Notes under the pieces: model-generated
Databases searched by the model: none
What the model was told of the DNA's origin: nothing
The model's input: only the letters and a program-made list of their open reading frames with translations
Source: an uncultured Pelagibacteraceae bacterium
Lineage (GTDB): Bacteria; Pseudomonadota; Alphaproteobacteria; Pelagibacterales; Pelagibacteraceae
DNA: 64,000 nucleotides
NCBI GenBank assembly: GCA_902543245.1
Contig: CACBXQ010000001.1
Coordinates: 1 to 64,000 of the forward strand
Direction: 5' to 3'
Made by a program: the position numbers and the translations under genes
Shown: piece by piece, positions 8,424 through 14,589 of the stretch
How the letters are laid out: every line of letters starts with the position of its first letter
Numbering within the stretch: position 1 is the stretch's first letter

Positions 8424-8747
8424 ATGGCAAAATTTTATTTGATAGGTAAAATTAGTTCTGAACTAATGAAAAGAATGCAAAATGAACCAGCAGCAGATAG
8501 ATATGCATCTACAAAAAAAGTAGCTGAAGCAGCAGGATTAAAATTGATTAGTTACGAATGGGTACGTGGAAGGTTTGATACAATTTCATGTGTTGAAGGT
8601 GAATTTGAACAAGCGGTTGCATTAAAAATTGCTTTTAAAAATTCAGGGTTGATGGATGAGCTTATGATACATGAGGTGATTGATTACAACAAGGCATTCA
8701 CCAACGCTGCAAACGCAACAAATACTGTTGTTAAACCAGGAAAATGA
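8424..8747 (+). CDS. GYD-domain-like protein
   Basis: In this 107-residue protein KFYLIGKISSELMKRM at the N-terminus, then KKVAEAAGLKLISYEWVRGR (about 32-51) and FDTISCVEGEFEQAVALKIA, reproduce the layout of GYD-domain proteins: 'aeklGgklk.fywtlGryD.v.i.eapde.aa'. The family has a small ferredoxin-like fold and no established function. AATTAAGGAGGCATAG gives a strong ribosome binding site. Its TGA overlaps the first of two tandem ATG codons of the next gene, so the two are translationally coupled. Confidence in the gene is high, in the family moderate. Confidence 0.7.
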   Translation: MAKFYLIGKISSELMKRMQNEPAADRYASTKKVAEAAGLKLISYEWVRGRFDTISCVEGEFEQAVALKIAFKNSGLMDELMIHEVIDYNKAFTNAANATNTVVKPGK

Positions 8748-9034
8748 TGACTGGCTTTGCAATTTTTAATATTGAAGTCACCAATTCAGAACCGTACAAA
8801 GAGTACATAGATAAAGTAAAACCGATTGCTGAAAAATTTGGAGGTGAATATTTAGTAAGAGGAGGTACTAATCAAGTTGTCGAAGGATCCTGGCAACATA
8901 GTAGAACTGTTGTGATTAAATTTCCAACTTACGATAAAGCTTTAGAGTGGTATAATTCTGAAGAATATAAACCAGTAAAAAAAATTCGATTGGATAATTC
9001 AACGTCTAATGGGATAATAATACAAGGAACATAA
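8744..9034 (+). CDS. DUF1330 family protein
   Basis: This 96-residue protein matches DUF1330 throughout: YKEYIDKVKPIAEKFGGEYL (18-37) followed by VRGG, then VEGSWQHSRTVVIKFPTYDK, and ALEWYNSEEYKPVKKIR near 66-82. DUF1330 proteins adopt a dimeric alpha/beta-barrel (ferredoxin-like) fold; their role is unknown. The first ATG overlaps the stop of the GYD-like gene (ATGATG), and the second ATG three bases on is an equally good start. The link to the GYD-like gene suggests equimolar production and perhaps a heteromeric assembly. Confidence 0.88.
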   Translation: MMTGFAIFNIEVTNSEPYKEYIDKVKPIAEKFGGEYLVRGGTNQVVEGSWQHSRTVVIKFPTYDKALEWYNSEEYKPVKKIRLDNSTSNGIIIQGT

Positions 9035-9044
9035 AGGAGATAAT

Positions 9045-9365
9045 ATGTCTATAATTGAAAAATATAGTGCAGCTATGAAAAATAGAGATGAGGCAGCAAT
9101 GAATGAAATATTGCATGATGATTTTAAATTCACAATGCACAAATCAGGTAATACTTTAGGTAAAGCAGAAATCATCAAATGGGCAATGAGTGGTGACATT
9201 AAACAGAGAGATTCAAGAATAATTTATGAAAACGACGAAGTTGGTATACACCATGCATTTGTAACATTCGATGATGGGAATGTTGAAGCTGTAATGGCTG
9301 TTTATAAATATCAAGATGGAAAAATTGCTAGTTTGGAAACTGGCGCTACACCAATGCCTAAATAA
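9045..9365 (+). CDS. Second SnoaL-like (NTF2-fold) protein
   Basis: 106 residues. IIEKYSAAMKNRDEAAMNEI followed by LHDDFKFTMHKSG is the characteristic helix-helix-strand start of SnoaL/NTF2-like proteins, and the later strands (GIHHAFVTFDDGNVEAVMAV, then YKYQDGKIAS) complete the cone. Function unknown. AAAGGAGATAAT gives a strong ribosome binding site, with only 10 bases after the DUF1330 gene. Its TAA stop shares a base with the ATG of the following TPR gene (TAATG). Confidence 0.75.
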   Translation: MSIIEKYSAAMKNRDEAAMNEILHDDFKFTMHKSGNTLGKAEIIKWAMSGDIKQRDSRIIYENDEVGIHHAFVTFDDGNVEAVMAVYKYQDGKIASLETGATPMPK

Positions 9366-9922
9366 TGATTAAAAAAGTAATTATTATATTTTTTTCTATG
9401 ATCTTTTTTAGCAGTCTAGTAGCTGCTGAGAAAGATCAAGAAGTTAGGCTTAAGGGTTTATTTAAAGATTTACAAAATACTTTTGATTTAAACGAAGCAA
9501 GAAAAATTGAAGATGAAATATGGAATGTTTGGACAACCCATCCCTCTGAAGAAACTTTAACAAGTCTTTTAAAAAAAGGTACTAATTATATGTCACAAAA
9601 CCAGCTGACAAGTGCACACAATGTATTTTCTAAAGCAATTGAGCTGGATCCTAATTGGGCTGAGGCATGGAATAAAAGAGCAACTGTATTATATCTAATG
9701 GGAAATTTTGAATTATCACAAAATGATATAGATATGGTTTTAAGTTTAGAGAAAAGACACTTTGGAGCATTGGCTGGCCAAGGAATGGTTCAAACAGCTA
9801 TGAAAAATTATCAAAAAGCAATTGATAGTTATATTGAGGCCCACAGAGTATATCCTGCAATGCGAACACCTTTAATAATGATTGAGAAATTAAAAGTACT
9901 GATACAAAAAGAAAGTATTTAA
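9365..9922 (+). CDS. Secreted TPR-repeat protein
   Basis: An N-terminal signal peptide (VIIIFFSMIFFSSLVAAE, cleavage near 22) precedes a 160-residue helical protein with about three tetratricopeptide repeats. The clearest is AHNVFSKAIELDPNWAEAWN near 81-100, followed by KRATVLYLMGNFELSQNDID and then GMVQTAMKNYQKAIDSYIEA near 138-157. TPR proteins of this kind hold other proteins in the periplasm. The start is coupled to the preceding SnoaL-like gene by TAATG, so this secreted protein belongs to the same transcript as the cytoplasmic small proteins. The specific role is unknown. Confidence 0.82.
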   Translation: MIKKVIIIFFSMIFFSSLVAAEKDQEVRLKGLFKDLQNTFDLNEARKIEDEIWNVWTTHPSEETLTSLLKKGTNYMSQNQLTSAHNVFSKAIELDPNWAEAWNKRATVLYLMGNFELSQNDIDMVLSLEKRHFGALAGQGMVQTAMKNYQKAIDSYIEAHRVYPAMRTPLIMIEKLKVLIQKESI

Positions 9923-9990
9923 CAACATTCTCCCTGATAAATCACAAATAGTGATTAATGAATTTTTCCCAAGAAATGGTAATATGAATC

Positions 9991-10326
9991 ATGGGGAATA
10001 TAACGGCATATATAATTTTGATAGTTGCGGTCGTTTTAGGAACTGCGTCAAATGGTTTTGCGAAAGGTTCTCAGGGATTCACTTTATTGTTACCAAGTTT
10101 TTTAACTGCAGTTTCAATAGTAGGATGTATGTATACTCTTTCATTAGTGATGAAATCAATACCAGTTGGAGTAACTTATGCATCGTTTGCAGGTTTATGC
10201 ATAATAGCCACAACAATTGTTGGAGTTTATAAATTTAATCAACTTCCTGATATTTTTACTATAATTGGCATGGGTCTAATTATCGCTGGAGTGTTGATGG
10301 TTAATTTGTTAGGGAACACCTCATAA
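9991..10326 (+). CDS. SMR-family-like transporter lacking the TM1 glutamate
   Basis: A four-helix membrane protein of 111 residues. It aligns well with small multidrug resistance proteins: GFTLLLPSFLTA at the end of TM1, then SIPVGVTYASFAGLCIIATT, and FTIIGMGLIIAGVLMVNLLG as TM4. In EmrE the essential proton- and substrate-binding residue is Glu14 in TM1. Here the first helix (AYIILIVAVVLGTAS) contains no acidic residue, and the whole protein has no Glu at all. It could be a non-drug exporter, a lipid-carrier flippase-like protein, or half of a heterodimer. The small membrane protein that starts 4 bases downstream may be a partner. Confidence 0.82.
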   Translation: MGNITAYIILIVAVVLGTASNGFAKGSQGFTLLLPSFLTAVSIVGCMYTLSLVMKSIPVGVTYASFAGLCIIATTIVGVYKFNQLPDIFTIIGMGLIIAGVLMVNLLGNTS

Positions 10327-10329
10327 GCT

Positions 10330-10575
10330 ATGTTTAAAATTATAATTACATACGAAATACTATTTATCGCCTTTTGGAATATCATGTATCATTCTAATTC
10401 TGGTGTTGAAAACTGGTTTGAGGAAAAAATATTATCTGCAATTTTTACAGTTCTTTCAACAATGGCTTTAGGATTTGTTGTTGTGTATATTATTTATATT
10501 AGTGCAAAATTAAGTGGCGTAAGCGCAATAATTAATAAAATTAAAGATCCAAGAAAAGACACAAACCATCAATAA
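10330..10575 (+). CDS. Small membrane protein of unknown function
   Basis: 81 residues with two predicted membrane helices (IIITYEILFIAFWNIMYH and IFTVLSTMALGFVVVYIIYI) separated by a short acidic and aromatic loop, with a basic C-terminus (KDPRKDTNHQ). I do not recognise it. It begins only 4 bases after the SMR-like gene, so co-transcription is very likely and a structural partnership is possible. Its last 7 bases overlap the end of the convergent DUF952 gene. Confidence 0.6.
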   Translation: MFKIIITYEILFIAFWNIMYHSNSGVENWFEEKILSAIFTVLSTMALGFVVVYIIYISAKLSGVSAIINKIKDPRKDTNHQ

Positions 10576-10913
10576 TTATCTGGTAATTCATGGGTGCCAT
10601 CATTCTTTAGAGCGATGTCTATTTCATCAACAACATCTGATATATCTAGTTTTGAATAAAGATGAGGAAACATATTTCCATCAGATCCTTGTTCCCAAAT
10701 TAAAGATTTTAGACCTATAGTTTTAACCTTAAGTAACAGTAAATTTTTTTGATTTATAAAGAACTTATTGAGAGTACCTTGAACTTGATTTCGTTCAGAA
10801 AAATGAATAAACCCATCTTTTAAATCCATTTCTGAACCTTTAAATTGACCCTTTTTTTTAGCAGATGACCATTCAGATTTGCTACAAATTTTGTATACAA
10901 ATTCTAGGTCCAT
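10569..10913 (-). CDS. DUF952 family protein
   Basis: 114 residues. FVYKICSKSEWSSAKKKGQF (5-24) followed shortly by DGFIHFSERNQVQGTLNKFF is the DUF952 signature, and LIWEQGSDGNMFPHLYSKLD (about 70-89) is its second conserved block. The family has an ADP-ribosyltransferase-like fold in some structural predictions, but no established role in bacteria. Downstream of the AhpD-like gene with a 2-base gap, so they form one short operon with the phosphatase gene further upstream. Confidence 0.88.
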   Translation of the reverse strand: MDLEFVYKICSKSEWSSAKKKGQFKGSEMDLKDGFIHFSERNQVQGTLNKFFINQKNLLLLKVKTIGLKSLIWEQGSDGNMFPHLYSKLDISDVVDEIDIALKNDGTHELPDNY

Positions 10914-10915
10914 TA

Positions 10916-11308
10916 TTACTTAAGGAACTTATCTACTTCAACTTGATATGCTTCAACCAATTTATTATTTTGGTTTGCTATCCCAACTACATCTATCATT
11001 TCTTTTAACATTTGATCAGTTGCTCCTTTTTTTTTAGCTGCAGCAGTATGAGATCTCGTACAGTACTCGCAACTATTTGTAATTGAAACAGCAACATAAA
11101 TTAATTCTTTTGTGACTGGGTCAAGAGCACCTTTTTTCATAATTTGCTTAAGATTATTCCAAGTCCTTTCAATTAAATCAGGATTATGTGCTAGCGATCT
11201 CCAAAAATTAGGAATTTTTTTTATTTTTCTTGTTTTTTTAATTTCATCAAAAACTTTTTTTACTTTTCCTTTAGCTTGTTTTTCACTTATTGGTTTAAAT
11301 ATTGTCAT
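10916..11308 (-). CDS. Carboxymuconolactone decarboxylase / AhpD-like protein
   Basis: 130 residues. The motif SCEYCTRSHTAAAKKKG (about 81-97) holds the CxxC pair and the nearby His of the AhpD/CMD fold, a thiol-disulfide or peroxidase-type site. DPVTKELIYVAVSITNSC just before it is the typical helix of the family. The single-domain length is normal. AAAGGAGATAAA precedes the ATG at 11308. The CxxC argues for an alkylhydroperoxidase-like redox role rather than true carboxymuconolactone decarboxylation. Confidence 0.9.
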   Translation of the reverse strand: MTIFKPISEKQAKGKVKKVFDEIKKTRKIKKIPNFWRSLAHNPDLIERTWNNLKQIMKKGALDPVTKELIYVAVSITNSCEYCTRSHTAAAKKKGATDQMLKEMIDVVGIANQNNKLVEAYQVEVDKFLK

Positions 11309-11319
11309 TTTATCTCCTT

Positions 11320-12123
11320 TTATAAAGCTGGCTTTAAAAGTTTTAACATTTTTTTATGAATAGTTCTATTTGAACTGATTAACAAATTACCGGCATACTT
11401 AGCATCCCTATCACTCCAAGTTGAGGCAATACCTCCTGCTGCTTTTATAATTGGAATTAAAGCATGAATATCCCAAATTTTATTAGAGCATTGAAGAACA
11501 ACATCAATTTTTCCTTCACATAGATGTGCATAACTTAATGCATCTGCTACAGGAAAGTTACACATTTTAACAACTTTAATTATTTTTTTTTGTTTACTTA
11601 GTGAGAGGTAGTTGTGAAACGCACCAGCAACTTTTGCTTGTTTAAAAGTAACATTTTTTGATACCGAAAGTTTTTTCTTTTTTCCATTTTCAAAAACATA
11701 TGACAATTTTTTAGAATAATTAATGTAATATTTTTTCAATACTGGAAAGTTGGCTAGGCCTACTATTGGCTGGTTTTTATAATTTAAACCAATTAAATTA
11801 CTCCATGTTGGATTTCCAATAACAAAAGATCTTGTGCCATCTATTGGGTCAATTACCCAAGAAAAATCGCTTTTTGACTTACTAACACCAAATTCTTCGC
11901 CAATAATTTTGTGAGTTGGAAATCTTTTAGAAATTCTCAATCTTATAAACTTTTCAAAAGCTTTATCTGCTGTTGTGACTGGATCATAACCTTTTTTTTT
12001 AAGTTTATTAGATACCTTAAAAGGTTTTTTTAATTTTAGATTATAATATTTTGTCAAATCTTTGGCGAGCTGATTTAAAAAGCTAGCGTAAATCTTATAA
12101 TCTTTTATATCTGATGTGTTCAC
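11320..12123 (-). CDS. Inositol monophosphatase family phosphatase (HisN-like)
   Basis: 267-residue Mg2+-dependent phosphatase. TTADKAFEKFIR (about 52), IGEEFG (about 74) and WVIDPIDGTRSFVIG (about 89-103) are the metal-binding motifs of the family, and NKIWDIHALIPIIKAAGG (about 214-231) carries the last metal-binding Asp. The WDIHALIPI form, and the tail describing an isolated phosphatase of about 265 residues, resemble histidinol-phosphate phosphatase HisN. Inositol monophosphatase or CysQ-type activity cannot be ruled out. The start is a GTG at 12123; the next gene upstream is divergent. Confidence 0.85.
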   Translation of the reverse strand: MNTSDIKDYKIYASFLNQLAKDLTKYYNLKLKKPFKVSNKLKKKGYDPVTTADKAFEKFIRLRISKRFPTHKIIGEEFGVSKSKSDFSWVIDPIDGTRSFVIGNPTWSNLIGLNYKNQPIVGLANFPVLKKYYINYSKKLSYVFENGKKKKLSVSKNVTFKQAKVAGAFHNYLSLSKQKKIIKVVKMCNFPVADALSYAHLCEGKIDVVLQCSNKIWDIHALIPIIKAAGGIASTWSDRDAKYAGNLLISSNRTIHKKMLKLLKPAL

Positions 12124-12189
12124 TCAAAAGGTATTACTATTTAATTTATCTTGATTAAAGTTAAATTTTTTATAATTTTAACTTTCTTT

Positions 12190-13293
12190 ATGAAAATTGA
12201 ACTTAAAAATAACAAAGTTTTTTTTAACAAAGGTACAGACATCCAAGAAATTCATCCTTTTTGGCTTAGAGAAAGAGTGAGTGGAGAAGAATTTATTGAT
12301 AAAAGCAACCATCAAAGACTTTTTGATCCAAATTCTCTAGATCCTGAAATTAGGATTGAAAAAGCTCAAATAAAGGAAGACACCTTAGAGCTAAACTTTA
12401 ATGATGGCGTTAATTCTAAGTTAAATATTGAAACTATCATTCATGAATTTTCTAAAGAAGACGATTTAGTAAGTTCTATTAAAAAAATTAAATGGGACTC
12501 AAATTTAAAAAATATTAAAAATTTTAATTATAAAGATGGTTTTTTTGAAACTAAGGAAATGTATGATTTGTTAACTTCATTTTATGAAAATGGCTTTGTA
12601 ATAGTCAAAAATGTCCCTACTGAAAATAATTTTCTAGTTAAATTTGCTAACTCAATTGGTAGTGTCAGAAGAACTAATTTTGGAGAACATTTTAATGTTA
12701 AATCAAAACCTAATCCAAATGATCTAGCTTATACATCGTTAGCTTTAGCTCCACATACAGATAACCCTTATAGAAAACCAGTGCCTTGTATTCAAATTCT
12801 ACACTGTATAACAAATGAAGTTAGTGGTGGCTTTTCTACTTTAGTTGATGGTTATACTGTCACTGAAGATCTAAAAAATGAAAATATTGACTATTATAAT
12901 ATTCTCACAACGACTAAAGTAAAATTTAAATTTATTGATAAAGATGTAGTATTAGAAGACTGGTCTGAACTAATCAAATTAGATGAAAATAAGAATTTCA
13001 AACAAGTCAGATTCAGCCCAAGATTAGATTTTGTTCCTGTGATGAAAAAAAATGAATTAGATTTATTTTATAAAGCTAGAAAAAGACTATCCGACTTATA
13101 TAACTCAGATAAATATAGAATTGAGTTTAAACTTGAAGTTGGTGATCTTTTAATGATGGATAATTATAGATTGTTGCATGGTAGAACAAAATATGACGCC
13201 AATGAAGGAAATAGATTTCTACAAGGATGTTATATCGATTATGATAGTTCTGAAGGAAAACTTAGACATCTTAAAAGAAAACTAAATCTTTAA
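12190..13293 (+). CDS. TauD-family 2-oxoglutarate dioxygenase, gamma-butyrobetaine dioxygenase-like
   Basis: I place the start at the ATG 12190 (367 residues), because the 13 residues before it have no homology-like character. An N-terminal DUF971/GBBH-like domain (HPFWLRERVSGEEF, about 22-35) precedes a TauD-type jelly roll. PHTDNPYRKP supplies the HxD iron ligands (His189, Asp191), and RLLHGRTKYD supplies the distal His. The order and length match gamma-butyrobetaine or trimethyllysine dioxygenases. Unlike the animal enzyme, the N-terminal domain has no zinc-binding cysteines. The true substrate may be another quaternary or methylated amine, in keeping with the rest of the window. It ends in a TTAA shared with the stop of the convergent gene. 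Confidence 0.8.
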   Translation: MKIELKNNKVFFNKGTDIQEIHPFWLRERVSGEEFIDKSNHQRLFDPNSLDPEIRIEKAQIKEDTLELNFNDGVNSKLNIETIIHEFSKEDDLVSSIKKIKWDSNLKNIKNFNYKDGFFETKEMYDLLTSFYENGFVIVKNVPTENNFLVKFANSIGSVRRTNFGEHFNVKSKPNPNDLAYTSLALAPHTDNPYRKPVPCIQILHCITNEVSGGFSTLVDGYTVTEDLKNENIDYYNILTTTKVKFKFIDKDVVLEDWSELIKLDENKNFKQVRFSPRLDFVPVMKKNELDLFYKARKRLSDLYNSDKYRIEFKLEVGDLLMMDNYRLLHGRTKYDANEGNRFLQGCYIDYDSSEGKLRHLKRKLNL

Positions 13294-13871
13294 GAAATTT
13301 TATTTATTTGCTCCTCAGCATCTTTTATCGATTGTTCATAATCGAGTGCCATCTGATCTGCAGAAATTATCTCAATATCTTTAATTCCAAAAAAATTTAA
13401 GGTTTTTACTAGCCATGGTGTTAAATAATCATCCTCTCCATTAACTTTAGTTCCACCCGATGTTATTACAATGTAGACTTTTTTATCATTTACAAGTCCA
13501 ATTCTTTTTCCTTCTTTACTAAATTTGAATGTAGCATTTACTCTGGCTGCTAGGTCTGACCATGCTTTTAAGGTTGCAGGAGGTCCAAAATTATAAATAG
13601 GAGCAGAAATAATCATTAGATCGCATTCTTTTAATTCATGAACCAGTTTATCAGACAAATTAAACATTTTTTTATGTTCATCTGTTTGTTGATCTTCAGG
13701 AATTTTCATACCAGACTCTGTTAATCCTGAAACGAATAACATTTCATCGTCCAGATCTCTGTAAAGAACTTCATCCTCGGGTTTCCTTATTTTTTCAAGT
13801 AATTTTTTAGCTAATAACCTTGAAGTTGAACCTTTTTTTCTTGCGCTAGAATCTATTAGATAAATTTTCAT
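13290..13871 (-). CDS. Flavodoxin-fold NAD(P)H:FMN oxidoreductase (azoreductase-like)
   Basis: Start taken at ATG 13871, giving 193 residues; an upstream ATG at 13889 would add six residues and overlap ccdA. MKIYLIDSSARKKGSTSRLL is the FMN phosphate-binding loop of flavodoxin-fold reductases, and SAPIYNFGPPATLKAWSD (about 90) matches the AzoR-type 'P-x-YNFgxPa.LKaw.D' motif. A VITSGGTKV segment completes the fold. These enzymes reduce quinones or azo compounds with NAD(P)H. The physiological substrate is not known. It follows ccdA on the same strand with a gap of about 10 bases. Confidence 0.87.
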   Translation of the reverse strand: MKIYLIDSSARKKGSTSRLLAKKLLEKIRKPEDEVLYRDLDDEMLFVSGLTESGMKIPEDQQTDEHKKMFNLSDKLVHELKECDLMIISAPIYNFGPPATLKAWSDLAARVNATFKFSKEGKRIGLVNDKKVYIVITSGGTKVNGEDDYLTPWLVKTLNFFGIKDIEIISADQMALDYEQSIKDAEEQINKIS

Positions 13872-13881
13872 TGTAATGCTT

Positions 13882-14586
13882 TTAACCAAAATTTTCTAAG
13901 AATGGAAATATATTTAACAAATAAAAACCTAATACTTGCAATTGATTAGTAATGATTAATATTCCTGTTATTAAAAGGGCTGAACCACCCAATTTTGATA
14001 TTAAATTGAGTTTGCTTTTAATATTTTTTGAAAAAAGCATAAATCTTTGAATAAGGTAGCCTGAAATTACAAATGGTAGAGCTAAACCTAATGAATAGAA
14101 AATTAATAAAATTATTCCTTTAGTTATATTAGATTCTGTCGAAGCTAAAAGTAATATTGACCCTAAAATTGGTCCTATGCAAGGTGTCCAACCAAAAGCA
14201 AAAGCCATCCCTATTAATATAGGAGAAAAAATGTTTTTATTTTTCGTATCATGGAATCTTTTATCATAATTAAGAAACTTGATATTTATTATTCCCATTA
14301 TTTGTAATGAAAAAAAAATTATTATTAATCCAGCAACAACTCTTAGTTCATTAGAATTTTTTAAAACAAATTGGCCTAAAAAAGTAGCTGCAGCTCCAAA
14401 TGATATAAAAACAATCGAAAAACCAAAAGTAAAAAATAATAATGGAGTTATACTGATTTTTTTATTTTCTAAAATTTCATCAAGTGAATTTCCTGAAATG
14501 AAAGAAATATATCCTGGTACTAGCGGTAAAACACAAGGTGATAAAAAACTTATTAAACCAGCGCCAAAAGCAATAAAATAATCCAT
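13882..14586 (-). CDS. ccdA: CcdA-type cytochrome c biogenesis protein
   Basis: Six-helix membrane protein of 234 residues that carries reducing equivalents from cytoplasmic thioredoxin to the periplasm for cytochrome c maturation or other disulfide reduction. FGAGLISFLSPCVLPLVPGY (7-26) contains the first catalytic Cys between two prolines, and AFGWTPCIGPILGSIL (about 133) contains the second. Length matches the short CcdA rather than DsbD. It starts 4 bases after the PEP carboxylase stop on the same strand, so it may be the second gene of that transcript. Confidence 0.93.
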   Translation of the reverse strand: MDYFIAFGAGLISFLSPCVLPLVPGYISFISGNSLDEILENKKISITPLLFFTFGFSIVFISFGAAATFLGQFVLKNSNELRVVAGLIIIFFSLQIMGIINIKFLNYDKRFHDTKNKNIFSPILIGMAFAFGWTPCIGPILGSILLLASTESNITKGIILLIFYSLGLALPFVISGYLIQRFMLFSKNIKSKLNLISKLGGSALLITGILIITNQLQVLGFYLLNIFPFLENFG

Positions 14587-14589
14587 AAA

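Noticed and set aside
9951-10232. 93-codon ORF overlapping the SMR-type gene in another frame
   Set aside because: The other frame gives a clear four-helix SMR-like protein, while this one gives Cys/Asn/Ser-rich low-complexity sequence.
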